A stretch of DNA of 46,605 nt from an uncultured Bacteroidales bacterium. Lineage in GTDB: Bacteria > Bacteroidota > Bacteroidia > Bacteroidales > Paludibacteraceae. Made by a program: the position numbers and the translations under genes. The stretch covers positions 1 to 46,605 of the forward strand of contig CACZOA010000083.1 of assembly GCA_902782665.1 (NCBI GenBank), written 5' to 3'. The notes beneath the pieces were generated by a model. The model ran no database searches. It had not been told where the DNA came from and saw nothing but the letters and a program-made list of their open reading frames with translations. How positions within the stretch are numbered: position 1 is the stretch's first letter; each line of letters opens with the position of its first letter. This document shows positions 32,474 to 44,634 of the stretch, in pieces.

Positions 32474-33436
32474 TTATTCTTTCAACCAGTTTCTGTATTT
32501 GATCCACACATGTAGCCAGATACGTGCGATGGAATCAATTGCGTCGGAGAAAATCATCTTATTGTAAGCGTCAAACTTCTGACCCCATTCAGTAAGTTCT
32601 GTGAATTCCGTGAAATTCTGATTTGTCGAGAAACTTCCTGGGACCAAGAATCTAGAAAACAAGTATGAATATTGCGACACTCCACTCATATAATCCCAAG
32701 TGCTGGAGTTTCCACTACCCCATCCATGGACATACTGACGTGTTGTGATCTCATCCTTTACATCTTGCAAAAACTGAGTTTCTTTCAATGGCAGAGGATA
32801 TCCGTCTGGATCGTAAAAGAAACGGTTGTTATCAGTGTCGATCTTATAAGATTTCTTTATCTGGTCTTCCCACTTCTTTTCAATTACCCCATGCATACCT
32901 TTTTCATCGCTGAACGGACGGTTGTCACAATGGAACGGCATGTGGCAGTCGGCTACATAATGGCTCAGGATAAAGAAACGCATTGCGATATGATTGTTGG
33001 TAGTTGTGATCGGGCAACCACGGTCTTCCTTCTGCAGCATCTTGAAATTGTCGACGATGCTGTGTGCGATAGACTCGCAACGGTCTGCACAATTACCCTT
33101 GACAATAGTATAAGATTTTCCGTAAAGAGGCGACAACTTCTTCATCATAGAACTGATGGAATGAGTGCCAGGCATGTTTCGGAACGACGTGTAATTGCCA
33201 TTCGGTTCATATTTGACAATATGGCTGGTGCTCATATCTTTGAAGACATCGTCAGGATACCATGCTCCCTCAATCACAAAATCCCTGTAGTTTCTAAACC
33301 ATTTCCACAAAGTTTTAGCATGTTGACGAACATCATCCGACACACCTTTCACAACTGCATCATCAGTAGTAGTAGCGATCACTTCAAGTCTCTTTATAGC
33401 CATAAAGGCCAACCATGCATGTGAGTATTTTTTCAT
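32474..33436 (-). CDS. Zinc-dependent phospholipase C/S1-P1 nuclease-like protein
   Basis: 320 aa. All-helical metal-site pattern of the phospholipase C/P1 nuclease superfamily: H6 (SHAWLAF), W59-Y-P-D62, H72, H159-x3-D163 (LSHYVADCHMPFHCD) with H165 and H169, and H182-x3-E186. The family cleaves phosphodiester bonds using three zinc ions. Unusually, no signal peptide precedes the first histidine; the mature-type N-terminus sits right at the start. A cytosolic place or non-classical export is possible, or the catalytic use differs. It is a single gene with its own -7 box and a downstream REP-like element and terminator. Confidence 0.72.
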   Translation of the reverse strand: MKKYSHAWLAFMAIKRLEVIATTTDDAVVKGVSDDVRQHAKTLWKWFRNYRDFVIEGAWYPDDVFKDMSTSHIVKYEPNGNYTSFRNMPGTHSISSMMKKLSPLYGKSYTIVKGNCADRCESIAHSIVDNFKMLQKEDRGCPITTTNNHIAMRFFILSHYVADCHMPFHCDNRPFSDEKGMHGVIEKKWEDQIKKSYKIDTDNNRFFYDPDGYPLPLKETQFLQDVKDEITTRQYVHGWGSGNSSTWDYMSGVSQYSYLFSRFLVPGSFSTNQNFTEFTELTEWGQKFDAYNKMIFSDAIDSIARIWLHVWIKYRNWLKE

Positions 33437-33462
33437 ATTCGATTATTCTGGATCAATTTTCA

Positions 33463-33470
33463 CAAAGATA
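33463..33470 (-). promoter_or_regulatory. -7 promoter box (TATCTTTG) of the phospholipase C-like gene
   Basis: TATCTTTG on the minus strand lies 26 bases before the ATG at 33436. No clear TTTG box is seen upstream. Confidence 0.65.
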
Positions 33471-33639
33471 CGCAAAATAAATAAATGTTATCGGGTTCTC
33501 GAATATTTAAGGAAAAAGGTAATTACGACATCCCATGATTTAAACGACTTATAACCTAAAATCATGCTAAACATCTCTGATACATACATCATTTATTTTC
33601 CTATGTGTCTATCAATTATAGCATACGTGATTTGATATA

Positions 33640-33679
33640 AATAAGAAAAGACGAGAATAAATCTCGTCTTTCCTTATTT
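33640..33679. terminator. Terminator after the DUF3467 gene
   Basis: AAGACGAGA (33648-33656) pairs with TCTCGTCTT (33662-33670), extended by AAATAAG/CTTATTTT across a small internal mismatch. A- and T-rich flanks mean it could act in both directions. Beyond it, 33471-33639 shows nothing I can interpret. Confidence 0.85.
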
Positions 33680-33710
33680 TGAATTTCACATTACAAATTT
33701 TGCATTTCCA

Positions 33711-34067
33711 CTATGCCTCTCCAGTACCGTTGAAGCCCATAAATGAAGGAGGAATAGAACCATTGTCATTGCCATTTCCACGAGGAGCTATAGGTTGGAT
33801 ATTGATTTCGCCAAAATCCTGCTCATATTTTGCGATATTGTCCTGCAAAGCACGAAGGAGACGTTTTGCCTGAATAGGAGACATTATCACACGGCTCTTT
33901 ATTTTAGCCTTCTGCTGTCCAGGTATAGTCTTGGCAAAGTCCAAAAGGAATTCTGTCTGAGAGTGTCCTACAAGGGCAAAATTGGCATATACACCCTCTG
34001 CTATATCTTCTGTGATTTCAACAGGGAAACCACGACGCTGTTCTTTATCGTTGTTTTCGTTGTCCAT
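33711..34067 (-). CDS. DUF3467 family protein
   Basis: 118 aa. It matches the small DUF3467 family (EDIAEGVYANFALVGHSQTEFLLDFA, then RVIMSPIQAKRLLRALQDNI). The tail is flexible and rich in glycine and asparagine. Members are widespread in Bacteroidota and often lie next to rpoC, as here, but the function is not known. It has its own promoter and is separated from rpoC by a terminator, so linkage to the polymerase operon is positional rather than transcriptional. Confidence 0.88.
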   Translation of the reverse strand: MDNENNDKEQRRGFPVEITEDIAEGVYANFALVGHSQTEFLLDFAKTIPGQQKAKIKSRVIMSPIQAKRLLRALQDNIAKYEQDFGEINIQPIAPRGNGNDNGSIPPSFMGFNGTGEA

Positions 34068-34090
34068 ATTCTTAGTTTTTTGATTTTAGG

Positions 34091-34122
34091 CAAAATTACA
34101 ATTTAAAAATTATTCTCACAAA
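34091..34122 (-). promoter_or_regulatory. Promoter of the DUF3467 gene
   Basis: On the minus strand TTTG (34122-34119) and TAATTTTG (34098-34091) are 20 bp apart. The ATG at 34067 follows 23 bases after the -7 box. Confidence 0.8.
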
Positions 34123-34193
34123 TTTGTTTTTGGACATACAATTAGCAAATCGCATTATAATACACACGAAATAATCCATGACAATGTAAAAAC

Positions 34194-34225
34194 AAAACAG
34201 ACCGCAATTTCTTACGGTCTGTTTT
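34194..34225 (-). terminator. Terminator of the rpoBC operon
   Basis: AAAACAGACCG (34194-34204) pairs perfectly with CGGTCTGTTTT (34215-34225). On the minus strand the stem runs into TTTTGTTTTT. It lies 43 bases after the rpoC stop. Confidence 0.93.
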
Positions 34226-34268
34226 ATTAGTATATAGATTCACACATTCACGTGTGTTTCCATTTGCA

Positions 34269-37200
34269 TTATTCGTTCTCAGAAGGGAACTCTACAGCAA
34301 AATCACCATCTTCATAGTCGTAAGATGACTTAGCGTATGCCTTCTCCATCTCATCCTTTGGTCCGACGATGATTGACTGCCACTTAGAAAGACCTGTACC
34401 TGCTGGGATCAAGTGACCGCAGATAACGTTCTCCTTCATACCCTCAAGGTTATCAGTCTTACCACGAAGAGCAGCATCGTTAAGCACCTTAGTTGTCTGC
34501 TGGAATGATGCAGACGACATGAAGCTACGAGTCTGAAGAGCAGCACCTGTGATACCCTGAAGAATCTGAGTAGCAGTTGCAGGGATAGCGTCACGAACTG
34601 TGACTGTCTTCAAGTCACGACGTTTAAGCATACTGTTCTCAGCACGAAGATTACGAGCTGTAACAACCTGACCTGGCTTGAAGTTTGTAGAACCACCTGC
34701 GTCGACAACGATCTTCTTATCGAACAACTTGTCGTTCTCCTCCATAAACTCGATCTTGTCAATCAAGTCGTTCTCCAAGAACAATGTATCACCTGGATCA
34801 GAAATCTGAACCTTACGCATCATCTGACGTACGATAACCTCGAAGTGCTTGTCGTTGATACCTACACCCTGTAGACGGTACACATCCTGAACCTCGTTCA
34901 CAATATATTCCTGAACAGCTGTAGGACCTAGGATTGCAAGGATATCTGATGGACAGATTGCACCGTCAGAGATTGCATTTCCTGCACGTACATAATCACC
35001 CTCCTGTACCAAGATCTGCTTAGACAAAGAAACTAGATATTTCTTAACCTCACCGAACTTAGATGTAACGGAGATTTCACGGTTACCTCTCTTGATCTTA
35101 CCAAATGATACCTCACCATCGATTTCAGCAACGATAGCTGGATTAGATGGGTTACGAGCCTCGAACAACTCCTGTACTCGTGGAAGACCTCCTGTGATAT
35201 CGCCTGCCTTACTTGAAGATCTTGGGATCTTAACCAAAAGCTGACCTTTCTTCAAACGATCACCCTCAGACACAACGACTGTAGCGCCCACTGGCAAGTT
35301 GTATGACTTCTCGATGCTACCGTCCTCATTAACGATATTACATACAGGAGACTTAGTCTTATCCTTAGATTCGATGATAACCTTCTCCTCGTGACCTGTT
35401 GTCTCGTCATGATCCGAACGGCATGTAACACCCTCGATCAAGCTCTCGAACTCTACCTTACCAGCAACCTCAGTTACGATAACGGCATTGTATGGGTCCC
35501 ACTCACAGATCAAATCATCCACGTGAACCTCCTGACCACTCTTGAAGAATAGTTTAGATCCATATGGGATTTCTGCACGAGTAAGCTCAATCTTTGTTGT
35601 TGGGTTGATGATTCTTGCCTCACCAAGACGTCCGACAACAACCTGAACTGGCTGGTCGTTCTCATCTGTAGTGTCGACTGTCTTCAACTCCTCAAACTCG
35701 ATGATACCATCATATTTAGATCTGAATCCATTGTTTGTAGCGACGTTACCGGCAACACCACCGACGTGGAATGTACGAAGTGTCAACTGAGTTCCTGGCT
35801 CACCGATTGACTGAGCTGCGATAACTCCGACTGCCTCACCTTCCTGAACCATACGGCCAGTAGCCAAGTTACGTCCATAACATTTAGCACAAACACCTCT
35901 CTTAGACTCACAAGTAAGCACTGAACGGATCTCAACTTTCTCGATCTTAGCAGCATTGATTGCAGCCACCTGATCCTCTCTGATCTCCTGTCCTGCCATC
36001 ACGATAACCTCACCAGTAGCTGGGTTGACAACATCGTGAACTGACACACGTCCTAGGATTCTCTCGCCCAATGAAGCAACAACCTCATCATTCTTCTTGA
36101 TATCTGTGCAGACAAGTCCACGCAATGTTCCACAATCCTCTTCATTGATGATCACATCGTGAGATACGTCAACAAGACGACGTGTCAAGTAACCTGCGTC
36201 GGCAGTCTTCAAGGCTGTATCGGCAAGACCCTTACGAGCACCGTGAGTAGAGATAAAGTACTCAAGGACTGACAAACCTTCCTTAAAGTTAGAAAGGATA
36301 GGGTTCTCAATGATCTGGCCACCAACGGCTCCAGATTTCTGAGGCTTGGCCATCAAACCACGCATACCAGAAAGCTGACGAATCTGCTCCTTAGATCCAC
36401 GGGCTCCTGAATCAAGCATCATGTATACTGAGTTGAATCCCTGATCGTCCTTCTTAATTGTATCCATCAAGACATCAGCCAACTTCTTGTTAACCTCTGT
36501 CCAAATGTTAATGATATTATTGTATCGCTCATTTGGAGTGATAAGACCCATGTTATAGTTAGCCATGATCTCCTCTACCTGAGCGTAACCCTCATTGATA
36601 AACTGCTCTTTCTCCTTAGGGATGATAACGTTCTCAAGGTTAAATGACAAACAACCCTTGAAGGCCATGTAGTAACCTAGATTCTTGATATCATCCAAGA
36701 ACTGAGCTGTACGAGCAACTCCACAAGTCTTGATTACCTTGCTGATAATGCTCTTCAAAGACTTCTTAGTGATAAGGTCGTTGATGAAACCTACAGCCTT
36801 TGGAACATTCTGGTTGAAGATTAGCTTACCTACAGTAGTCTGAATCATGTGACGGATTGGAGTACCATTCTCGTCTACATCATCCACGATAACATGGATT
36901 GGAGCGTGAAGGTCAACCTTCTGCTCGTTGTAAGCCACCTGAGCCTCTTCCATACCGTAGAACTTCAATCCCTCACCCTTAGTACCTGGACGTTCCTTAG
37001 TGATGTAGTAAAGTCCAAGAACCATGTCCTGTGCTGGCACTGTGATAGGTGCACCATTAGCAGGATTAAGGATATTGTGAGATCCAAGCATCAACATCTG
37101 TGCCTCAAGGATAGCCTCATTACCTAGTGGCAAGTGAACGGCCATCTGGTCACCATCGAAGTCGGCGTTGAACGCTGTACATGCAAGTGGGTGCAACTGG

Positions 37201-38576
37201 ATTGCCTTACCCTCGATCATCTTAGGCTGGAATGCCTGGATACCAAGACGGTGCAAAGTAGGGGCACGGTTCAATAGCACTGGGTGACCCTTCATCACGT
37301 ACTCAAGGATATCCCAAACGATTGGATCCTTGCGGTCGACAATCTTCTTTGCTGACTTAACTGTCTTTACAATACCACGCTCAATAAGCTTACGGATGAT
37401 AAATGGTTTGTAAAGCTCAGCTGCCATATATTTAGGAAGACCACACTCGTGCATCTTCAACTCTGGTCCAACGACGATTACGGAACGAGCTGAGTAGTCA
37501 ACACGCTTACCCAACAAGTTCTGACGGAAACGACCCTGCTTACCCTTCAAACTGTCTGACAAAGACTTCAATGCTCTGTTAGCCTCAGACTTAACGGCTG
37601 TTGCCTTCTTAGAGTTGTCGAACAATGAATCGACAGCCTCCTGCAACATACGCTTCTCATTACGAAGGATAACCTCTGGTGCGTGGATCTCGATCAATCT
37701 CTTAAGACGGTTGTTACGGATGATAACTCGTCTGTAAAGATCATTCAAATCCGAAGTTGCGAAACGTCCACCATCCAATGGAACCAAAGGACGCAATTCA
37801 GGCGGAATAACAGGGACAACCTTAACGATCATCCACTCAGGACGGCTCTTTCCGTGAGATGCACGGAATGCCTCTACCACCTGAAGACGCTTCAAAGCCT
37901 CGTTCTTTCTCTGCTGAGATGTCTCCTGGCTTGCCTTGTTTCTCAATTCGTATGATAGAGAATCCAAGTCAACCTCCTTTAGCATGTCGTAAACAGCCTC
38001 GGCACCCATCTTAGCGATAAACTTGTTAGGATCTGAATCTTCTAGATGAAGGTTCTCTACAGGAAGTTTATCCATCAAATCAAGGTATTCCTCCTCTGTC
38101 AAAAGCTGACGAGTTGTGACACCCTCGCTTGCCAAAATACCTGGCTGCAACACAACATACTTCTCATAGTAGATGATTGCATCAAGAGTCTTTGAAGGAA
38201 GACCAAGAAGATAACCGATTTTATTAGGAGTTGATCTGAAATACCAGTTGTGAGCAACAGGCACAACCAAATGGATGTGACCCATTCTTTCACGGCGAAC
38301 TTTCTTCTCAGTCACCTCTACACCACAACGGTCGCAGACAATACCTTTATATCTGATTCTCTTATACTTTCCACAGTGGCACTCAAAATCCTTTACTGGA
38401 CCAAAGATCTTCTCGCAGAACAAACCGTCTCTTTCTGGCTTGTAAGTACGATAGTTGATAGTCTCAGGCTTTAGTACCTCACCGCTAGACTGCTCCAAGA
38501 TTTCCTCTGGAGAAGCAAGAGCGATAGAAATTCTTGAGAATGTATTTTTTACTTTATTATCTTTTCTGAAAGCCAT
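34269..38576 (-). CDS. rpoC: DNA-directed RNA polymerase subunit beta'
   Basis: 1435 aa. This is the catalytic clamp subunit of RNA polymerase. The N-terminal zinc site is seen in [20 protein letters not shown], and the active-site magnesium loop in [13 protein letters not shown]. The second zinc site ([13 protein letters not shown]) lies in the C-terminal half. Length is normal for Bacteroidota. It starts 12 bp after rpoB and is cotranscribed with it. Confidence 0.99.
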   Translation of the reverse strand: MAFRKDNKVKNTFSRISIALASPEEILEQSSGEVLKPETINYRTYKPERDGLFCEKIFGPVKDFECHCGKYKRIRYKGIVCDRCGVEVTEKKVRRERMGHIHLVVPVAHNWYFRSTPNKIGYLLGLPSKTLDAIIYYEKYVVLQPGILASEGVTTRQLLTEEEYLDLMDKLPVENLHLEDSDPNKFIAKMGAEAVYDMLKEVDLDSLSYELRNKASQETSQQRKNEALKRLQVVEAFRASHGKSRPEWMIVKVVPVIPPELRPLVPLDGGRFATSDLNDLYRRVIIRNNRLKRLIEIHAPEVILRNEKRMLQEAVDSLFDNSKKATAVKSEANRALKSLSDSLKGKQGRFRQNLLGKRVDYSARSVIVVGPELKMHECGLPKYMAAELYKPFIIRKLIERGIVKTVKSAKKIVDRKDPIVWDILEYVMKGHPVLLNRAPTLHRLGIQAFQPKMIEGKAIQLHPLACTAFNADFDGDQMAVHLPLGNEAILEAQMLMLGSHNILNPANGAPITVPAQDMVLGLYYITKERPGTKGEGLKFYGMEEAQVAYNEQKVDLHAPIHVIVDDVDENGTPIRHMIQTTVGKLIFNQNVPKAVGFINDLITKKSLKSIISKVIKTCGVARTAQFLDDIKNLGYYMAFKGCLSFNLENVIIPKEKEQFINEGYAQVEEIMANYNMGLITPNERYNNIINIWTEVNKKLADVLMDTIKKDDQGFNSVYMMLDSGARGSKEQIRQLSGMRGLMAKPQKSGAVGGQIIENPILSNFKEGLSVLEYFISTHGARKGLADTALKTADAGYLTRRLVDVSHDVIINEEDCGTLRGLVCTDIKKNDEVVASLGERILGRVSVHDVVNPATGEVIVMAGQEIREDQVAAINAAKIEKVEIRSVLTCESKRGVCAKCYGRNLATGRMVQEGEAVGVIAAQSIGEPGTQLTLRTFHVGGVAGNVATNNGFRSKYDGIIEFEELKTVDTTDENDQPVQVVVGRLGEARIINPTTKIELTRAEIPYGSKLFFKSGQEVHVDDLICEWDPYNAVIVTEVAGKVEFESLIEGVTCRSDHDETTGHEEKVIIESKDKTKSPVCNIVNEDGSIEKSYNLPVGATVVVSEGDRLKKGQLLVKIPRSSSKAGDITGGLPRVQELFEARNPSNPAIVAEIDGEVSFGKIKRGNREISVTSKFGEVKKYLVSLSKQILVQEGDYVRAGNAISDGAICPSDILAILGPTAVQEYIVNEVQDVYRLQGVGINDKHFEVIVRQMMRKVQISDPGDTLFLENDLIDKIEFMEENDKLFDKKIVVDAGGSTNFKPGQVVTARNLRAENSMLKRRDLKTVTVRDAIPATATQILQGITGAALQTRSFMSSASFQQTTKVLNDAALRGKTDNLEGMKENVICGHLIPAGTGLSKWQSIIVGPKDEMEKAYAKSSYDYEDGDFAVEFPSENE

Positions 38577-38588
38577 ATCTTCTACAAT

Positions 38589-41500
38589 TTAATCCAAAGT
38601 AATACTCAAGCCCAAACCTCTCAACTCGTGTAACAACACGTTTAGAGACTCTGGAATACCTGGTGTTGGCATTGGCTCACCCTTAACGATAGCCTCGTAA
38701 GCACGAGCACGGCCCTTAACGTCATCAGACTTAATAGTTAGGATTTCCTGCAATACGTGAGAAGCACCGAATGCCTCGATTGCCCAGACCTCCATCTCTC
38801 CAAAACGCTGACCACCGAACTGAGCCTTACCTCCAAGAGGCTGCTGAGTAATCAATGAGTAAGGTCCGATTGAACGAGCATGCATCTTATCGTCGACCAT
38901 GTGACCAAGCTTAAGCATATAGATCACACCTACTGTTGCAGGCTGGTCGAAACGCTCTCCTGTTCCACCGTCGTACAAATATGTCTTACCATATCTTGGA
39001 AGACCTGCTTTGTCTGTCCACTCATTCAAATCATCTAGAGAAGCACCATCGAAGATAGGAGTAGCGAACTTAACACCAAGCTTCAAACCTGCCCAACCAA
39101 GCACAGTCTCGAAGATCTGTCCAAGGTTCATACGAGAAGGCACACCTAGTGGGTTTAGACAGATGTCGACTGGTGTACCGTCTGCCAAGAAAGGCATATC
39201 CTCCTGACGGACGATTCTTGATACGATACCCTTGTTACCGTGACGTCCGGCCATCTTGTCACCTACACGAATCTTACGCTTCTTAGCGATGTAAACCTTA
39301 ACCAACTGCATAATGCCGTTTGGAAGTTCATCACCGATATTGATTGCAAACTTGTCTCTCTTAACACCAGCCTCAAGTTCCTTGTGCTGAGCCAAGTAGT
39401 TAGAGATAAGCTCGCTGATCATTCTGTTTGTCTTCTCATCCTCTGTCCAATCATTCCAGTGGATAGAATTGTAGTCGATGCTGTTGAATAGTTTGTTTGT
39501 GAAGACGTCGCCCTTACCGATTACCTCGATATCCATACAATCCTTAACACCCTTAGATGTCTTACCCTTTGTAAGGACAAGAAGCTTGTCTACCAAAATC
39601 TTCTTCAACTCTGCAGCTGCCTGCTCGAATTTAGCATCTACTGCCTCCAAAAGTTCCTTATCAGACTGTCTTGACTTACGGTTCTTGATAGCACGAGCGA
39701 ATGTTCTCTTGCCGATAACAACACCGTGAAGTGATGGAGTAGCCTTCAAAGAAGCATCCTTAACGTCACCAGCCTTGTCACCAAAGATAGCGCGAAGCAA
39801 CTTCTCTTCTGGAGAAGGATCCGACTCACCCTTAGGAGTGATCTTACCGATGATGATATCACCTGGCTCTACTGGAGCACCGATACGGATAACACCATTC
39901 TCGTCAAGATTACGAGTAGCCTCCTCACTGACATTTGGAATATCAGCAGTCAACTCCTCCATACCACGCTTAGTCTCACGAACCTCTAGAGTATCCTCCT
40001 CAACGTGAACTGATGTAAACATATCCCATTTTACAACCTTCTCGTTGATAACGATAGCATCCTCATAGTTGTAACCCTTCCAAGGCATGAATGCAACTAG
40101 CAAGTTCTTTCCGATTGCAAGTTCACCATTATCTGTAGAGTATCCCTGTGTAAGGATCTGGCCCTTAGTCACACGGTCGCCACGGCGAACAAGCGGACGC
40201 AAGTCAATTGTAGTATTCTGGTTAGTTCTTCTGAACTTAGGCAGTTTATATTCTTTAACCGCAGAAACGAAGCTTGTGAATTCCTCCTCTTCTGAACGGT
40301 CATACTTAATCTTAATAACAGATGCGTCTACATATTCAACGACACCATCACCCTCAGCAGAAATCTGAGTACGAGAATCTCTTGCAAGCTGTGCCTCAAT
40401 ACCAGTTCCTACGATAGGAGACTCAGTAGTCAACAATGGAACAGCCTGGCGCATCATGTTAGATCCCATCAACGCACGGTTGGCGTCATCATGCTCGATA
40501 AATGGAATCAAAGATGCAGCGATAGACGCAATCTGGTTTGGAGCGATATCCATCAACTCAAGCTCAGTAGGATCCACAACTGGGAAGTCACCCTGACGAC
40601 GAGCCTTAACCTTGTCTGTCAAGAAATTACCGTTCTCATCGATTTGAGCGTTACCCTGACCGATGATCTTTCCTTCCTCTTCCTCAGCTGTCATGTACTC
40701 GATACCAGTCTCAGACATATCTGCGATACCGTTATTGATCTTACGGTAAGGAGTAGCGATAAATCCAAGATCATTGATCTTAGCGTGTACACACAATGAA
40801 GAAATCAAACCGATGTTTGGACCTTCTGGAGTCTCGATAGGACATAGACGACCATAGTGAGTATAGTGAACGTCACGCACCTCAAATCCGGCTCTATCAC
40901 GAGACAAACCACCAGGACCAAGGGCAGATAGACGACGTTTGTGAGTGATCTCAGCCAATGGGTTAGTCTGATCCATAAACTGAGAAAGGGCGTTAGTTCC
41001 AAAGAAGCTATTGATCACCGAAGTGATAGTCTTAGCGTTGATCAAATCAATTGGAGTGAACACCTCATTGTCGCGAACGTTCATTCTCTCACGGATTGTA
41101 CGAGCCATACGTGCAAGACCTACACCGAACTGGTTGTAAAGCTGCTCACCTACAGTACGTACACGTCTGTTGCTCAAGTGGTCGATATCATCAACCTCAG
41201 CCTTAGAGTTGATAAGCTCGATTAGATACTTGATGATCTCAATGATATCCTCCTTAGTCAACACCTTAATAGTAGGGTCGATAGAAAGGTCAAGCTTCTT
41301 GTTGATTCTGTAACGACCTACATCACCCAAATCATATCTCTTTTCAGAGAAGAACAAGTTCTGGATGATTTCGCGAGCTGCAGCGTCATCAGCAGGCTCA
41401 GCGTTACGCAACTGACGATATATATAATTGACAGCTTCCTTCTCAGAGTTAGTATCATCCTTCTGCAAAGTGTTGAAGATGATGCTGTAGTCAGAAGAAG

Positions 41501-42401
41501 AAACGTCTTCCTTATGCAATAGAATAGTAGAACAACCAGACTCAAGGATAGCGTCAATATTCTCTTCCTCAAGGATAGTCTCACGCTCAATAAGGACCTT
41601 GTTTCTTTCGACAGAGATAACCTCACCAGTATCCTCATCTACAAAGTCCTCTGTCCATGCCTTCAAGACACGAGCAGCAAGCTTTCTACCGATATATTTG
41701 TTAATAGTCTTAGCCTTTACCTCAACCTCTTCAGCAAGCCCGAAAATTTCAAGAATATCCTTATCGCTTTCGAAACCAATTGCACGCAACAAAGTAGTCA
41801 CAGGCAATTTCTTCTTACGGTCGATGTAAGCATACATTACGTTATTGATATCTGTAGCAAATTCAATCCAAGAACCCTTGAATGGAATGATACGAGCAGA
41901 ATACAACTTAGTACCATTAGCATGCATGCTCTGACCGAAGAATACACCTGGAGATCTGTGCAACTGAGACACAACAACGCGCTCAGCACCATTGATAACG
42001 AAAGTGCCTTTCTCCGTCATGTACGGAATATTTCCAAGATAAACATCTTGAATAATAGTCTCAAAATCTTCGTGCTCAGGATCTGTACAATACAATTTCA
42101 ATTTAGCCTTCAAAGGCACATTGTATGTAAGACCGCGCTCAATACATTCGTCAATACTATATTTGCATGGATCGATGTAATAATCCAAAAACTCTAATAC
42201 GAAGTTATTTCGAGTGTCTGCAATAGGGAAATTCTCAGAGAAAACTTTATACATTCCCTCATTCTTTCTCTGCTCAGGTGGAGTATCAATCTGGAAAAAC
42301 TCCTTGAAGGATTTCAACTGAACCTCAAGGAAATCAGGATATTCCATCTGGTTTTTTACAGATGCGAAACTAACCCTCTTATTATTTAACTGTTGAGACA
42401 T
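38589..42401 (-). CDS. rpoB: DNA-directed RNA polymerase subunit beta
   Basis: 1270 aa, normal length. This is the second large RNA polymerase subunit. The rifampicin-binding region reads [20 protein letters not shown] and then [16 protein letters not shown], with the sensitive-type D, H and S residues at the classic positions. The C-terminus (GLGLSITLD) is complete. It follows rplL after 97 bp that contain a strong hairpin with a T run, probably an attenuator. Confidence 0.99.
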   Translation of the reverse strand: MSQQLNNKRVSFASVKNQMEYPDFLEVQLKSFKEFFQIDTPPEQRKNEGMYKVFSENFPIADTRNNFVLEFLDYYIDPCKYSIDECIERGLTYNVPLKAKLKLYCTDPEHEDFETIIQDVYLGNIPYMTEKGTFVINGAERVVVSQLHRSPGVFFGQSMHANGTKLYSARIIPFKGSWIEFATDINNVMYAYIDRKKKLPVTTLLRAIGFESDKDILEIFGLAEEVEVKAKTINKYIGRKLAARVLKAWTEDFVDEDTGEVISVERNKVLIERETILEEENIDAILESGCSTILLHKEDVSSSDYSIIFNTLQKDDTNSEKEAVNYIYRQLRNAEPADDAAAREIIQNLFFSEKRYDLGDVGRYRINKKLDLSIDPTIKVLTKEDIIEIIKYLIELINSKAEVDDIDHLSNRRVRTVGEQLYNQFGVGLARMARTIRERMNVRDNEVFTPIDLINAKTITSVINSFFGTNALSQFMDQTNPLAEITHKRRLSALGPGGLSRDRAGFEVRDVHYTHYGRLCPIETPEGPNIGLISSLCVHAKINDLGFIATPYRKINNGIADMSETGIEYMTAEEEEGKIIGQGNAQIDENGNFLTDKVKARRQGDFPVVDPTELELMDIAPNQIASIAASLIPFIEHDDANRALMGSNMMRQAVPLLTTESPIVGTGIEAQLARDSRTQISAEGDGVVEYVDASVIKIKYDRSEEEEFTSFVSAVKEYKLPKFRRTNQNTTIDLRPLVRRGDRVTKGQILTQGYSTDNGELAIGKNLLVAFMPWKGYNYEDAIVINEKVVKWDMFTSVHVEEDTLEVRETKRGMEELTADIPNVSEEATRNLDENGVIRIGAPVEPGDIIIGKITPKGESDPSPEEKLLRAIFGDKAGDVKDASLKATPSLHGVVIGKRTFARAIKNRKSRQSDKELLEAVDAKFEQAAAELKKILVDKLLVLTKGKTSKGVKDCMDIEVIGKGDVFTNKLFNSIDYNSIHWNDWTEDEKTNRMISELISNYLAQHKELEAGVKRDKFAINIGDELPNGIMQLVKVYIAKKRKIRVGDKMAGRHGNKGIVSRIVRQEDMPFLADGTPVDICLNPLGVPSRMNLGQIFETVLGWAGLKLGVKFATPIFDGASLDDLNEWTDKAGLPRYGKTYLYDGGTGERFDQPATVGVIYMLKLGHMVDDKMHARSIGPYSLITQQPLGGKAQFGGQRFGEMEVWAIEAFGASHVLQEILTIKSDDVKGRARAYEAIVKGEPMPTPGIPESLNVLLHELRGLGLSITLD

Positions 42402-42438
42402 TTTGCTGATGTTTTAATGAAGTAAAATTGTTAAGACA

Positions 42439-42476
42439 CAAAAAAGTTTAGAACCACACCTCCGTGGTTCTAAACT
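42439..42476 (-). terminator. Attenuator hairpin between rplL and rpoB
   Basis: A perfect 13-bp stem AGTTTAGAACCAC/GTGGTTCTAAACT (42445-42457 with 42464-42476) has a 6-nt loop that reads GGAGGT on the minus strand, and is followed there by TTTTTTGTG. It has the full form of a rho-independent terminator but stands inside the ribosomal protein/polymerase operon. It probably ends part of the transcripts, as the rplL-rpoB attenuator does in E. coli. Confidence 0.85.
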
Positions 42477-42498
42477 ATAAACCTGAAATCAGGCGATA

Positions 42499-42873
42499 TT
42501 ACTTAAGCTCAACTTCAGCACCAGCCTCTTCTAGAGTCTTCTTCAATGACTCAGCCTCGTCCTTAGCAACGCCTTCCTTAACTGTAGCTGGAGCACCGTC
42601 TACGATCTCCTTAGCCTCCTTAAGACCAAGACCGCAAGACTCCTTAACAGCCTTTACAACCTGAAGCTTGTTAGCGCCTGCTGACTTCAAAACTACGTCG
42701 AATGAAGACTTCTCCTCAGCTGCTGCTGCACCTGCTGCAGGACCTGCTGCTACTGCTACTGCAGCTGCAGCTGGCTCGATACCGTACTCGTTCTTCAAGA
42801 TCTCAGCCAACTCGTTTACTTCCTTAACTGTCAAGTTAACCAACTGTTCTGCAAATGCTTTCAAATCTGCCAT
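42499..42873 (-). CDS. rplL: 50S ribosomal protein L7/L12
   Basis: 124 aa. This is the stalk protein of the large ribosomal subunit that recruits translation factors. The N-terminal dimerisation helix pair, the alanine/glycine hinge (about 35-52) and the C-terminal domain ([35 protein letters not shown]) are all present. It follows rplJ by 36 bp. Confidence 0.99.
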   Translation of the reverse strand: MADLKAFAEQLVNLTVKEVNELAEILKNEYGIEPAAAAVAVAAGPAAGAAAAEEKSSFDVVLKSAGANKLQVVKAVKESCGLGLKEAKEIVDGAPATVKEGVAKDEAESLKKTLEEAGAEVELK

Positions 42874-42909
42874 TTTATTTCTTTTTTTAAGATTGTTTGA
42901 ATTAAAAAA

Positions 42910-43428
42910 TTATTTCTCTGCAAGTGTCTTAAGAACACCATGCAATGTGTTTGCGCCTGACTGCAAAGAAGAAATAACATTCTTCGCAGGAGATTGCAAC
43001 AAAGCGATAACGTCGCCAATAAGTTCGTTCTTGCTCTTGATGCTTACCAATGCCTCAAGCTGATCAGCTCCATAGAAACTCTCCTCAACGAAAGCACCCT
43101 TCAATACAGGCTTCTTCAAAGGATTGTTTGATGAGAAACTCTTAATCAACTTTGCTGGTGCATTACCAGTGTTAGTAAACATAATAGCAGATGATCCCTT
43201 TAGAGATGGATACAACTGAGAAAAATCAGTGTCCTTCTGATCAAGAGCCTTCTTCATCAATGTGTTCTTAACAACAACCAACTTGATCTGCTGCTCAAAA
43301 CATGCGCGACGAAGTGCACTTGTCTGCTCTGCATTAAGATCCGACGCATCAGCAACATAAAAATGACTATACTCAGATAGAGTATTAGACAACTGCTCAA
43401 TTACAGCTACTTTATCTTCCTTTTTCAT
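42910..43428 (-). CDS. rplJ: 50S ribosomal protein L10
   Basis: 172 aa, normal length. It anchors the L7/L12 stalk on the large subunit. The N-terminal rRNA-binding domain (KEDKVAVIEQLSNTLSEYSH, VKNTLMKKALDQKD) and the C-terminal helix for L7/L12 are visible. The gap to rplA is only 14 bp, so no long L10 autoregulatory leader of the E. coli kind precedes it. Confidence 0.98.
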   Translation of the reverse strand: MKKEDKVAVIEQLSNTLSEYSHFYVADASDLNAEQTSALRRACFEQQIKLVVVKNTLMKKALDQKDTDFSQLYPSLKGSSAIMFTNTGNAPAKLIKSFSSNNPLKKPVLKGAFVEESFYGADQLEALVSIKSKNELIGDVIALLQSPAKNVISSLQSGANTLHGVLKTLAEK

Positions 43429-43442
43429 GTCTGATCTTAATA

Positions 43443-44141
43443 TTAAATTTCATCAATTGTTCTAGGATCAATCTTGATACCCTGACTCATTGTGCTTGAA
43501 AGATAGATGCTCTTCACGTAAGTTCCCTTTGCTGAAGATGGCTTCAACTTCATAATTGTTGCCAAGAACTCCTTCGCATTTCCATAGATCTGGTCTGGAG
43601 TGAAAGAAACCTTACCGATTGAAGTGTGGACGATACCAAACTTATCAACCTTGAAATCAATCTTTCCCTGCTTTACTTCCTTAACTGCTTTTGCTACATC
43701 ATTAGTAACTGTACCACTCTTTGGATTTGGCATCAAACCACGAGGTCCAAGCACACGTCCTAGAGCACCAATTTTACCCATGATGGAAGGCATTGTAATC
43801 ATAACATCAAAGTCTGTCCAACCACCCTTGATCTTCTCAATGAACTCGTCAAGACCAACATAGTCAGCACCAGCTTCTTTAGCTGCAGCTTCAACGTCTG
43901 ATGTACACAATACAAGTACTCTTATCTGCTTTCCAGTTCCGTTTGGCAATGACACAACGCCTCTAACCATCTGATTAGCCTTACGTGGGTCAACACCTAG
44001 ACGGACATCAATATCAACTGAAGCATCAAACTTAGTTGTAGTGATTTCCTTTACTAAAGCAGAAGCCTCCTTTAGAGAGTAAGATTTTCCTTCTTCAATC
44101 TTCTCTGCAGCTAACTTTTGATTTTTTGTAAGTTTACTCAT
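43443..44141 (-). CDS. rplA: 50S ribosomal protein L1
   Basis: 232 aa, normal length. It forms the L1 stalk of the large subunit near the E site. Typical segments are [38 protein letters not shown] and [18 protein letters not shown]. In many bacteria L1 represses the rplKA mRNA; I do not see a clear operator here. It follows rplK by 11 bp. Confidence 0.99.
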   Translation of the reverse strand: MSKLTKNQKLAAEKIEEGKSYSLKEASALVKEITTTKFDASVDIDVRLGVDPRKANQMVRGVVSLPNGTGKQIRVLVLCTSDVEAAAKEAGADYVGLDEFIEKIKGGWTDFDVMITMPSIMGKIGALGRVLGPRGLMPNPKSGTVTNDVAKAVKEVKQGKIDFKVDKFGIVHTSIGKVSFTPDQIYGNAKEFLATIMKLKPSSAKGTYVKSIYLSSTMSQGIKIDPRTIDEI

Positions 44142-44152
44142 TTGATAGAAGA

Positions 44153-44596
44153 TTAATTATTACCGGGAAAATCTCCCTTTACTGAAATACCCATACTTCT
44201 AGCTGTACCAGCAACCATAGACATAGCCGACTCCACAGTAAAACAATTCAAATCTTTCATCTTGTCTTCTGCGATAACCTTCACCTGATCCCAAGTGATC
44301 TCAGCTATCTTCTTTCTGTTTGGCTCAGCAGATCCACTCTTTTGCTTAGTCAACTCCTTCAACTGAATTGCTACTGGAGGAGTCTTGATTACAAAATCAA
44401 AAGACTTATCAGCATAGTAAGTGATGACTACAGGCAAAACCTTTCCTGCTTTATCCTGAGTTCTAGCATTAAACTGCTTACAGAAATCCATAATGTTAAT
44501 ACCCTTAGAACCTAGAGCAGGTCCTACTGGTGGTGATGGATTAGCTGCGCCACCCTTAATCTGCAATTTGATAAGTCCAGCAACTTCTTTAGCCAT
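44153..44596 (-). CDS. rplK: 50S ribosomal protein L11
   Basis: 147 aa, normal length. It binds 23S rRNA at the GTPase-associated centre. It carries [20 protein letters not shown] and [16 protein letters not shown], and the C-terminal rRNA-binding domain with GTARSMGI. It follows nusG by 38 bp. Confidence 0.99.
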   Translation of the reverse strand: MAKEVAGLIKLQIKGGAANPSPPVGPALGSKGINIMDFCKQFNARTQDKAGKVLPVVITYYADKSFDFVIKTPPVAIQLKELTKQKSGSAEPNRKKIAEITWDQVKVIAEDKMKDLNCFTVESAMSMVAGTARSMGISVKGDFPGNN

Positions 44597-44634
44597 TGTT
44601 TTTTAATTATAATTAGTTAAGAACAATCACAAGA

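Noticed and set aside
32672-33424. A 250-codon frame antisense to the phospholipase C-like gene
   Set aside because: It lies entirely within a gene with clear metal-site motifs on the other strand, and nothing recognisable is encoded.
40431-41070. Possible rifampicin-resistance change in rpoB
   Set aside because: The residues at the classic positions (D, H and S in MDQTN, THKRR and RLSALGPGG) are the sensitive type.
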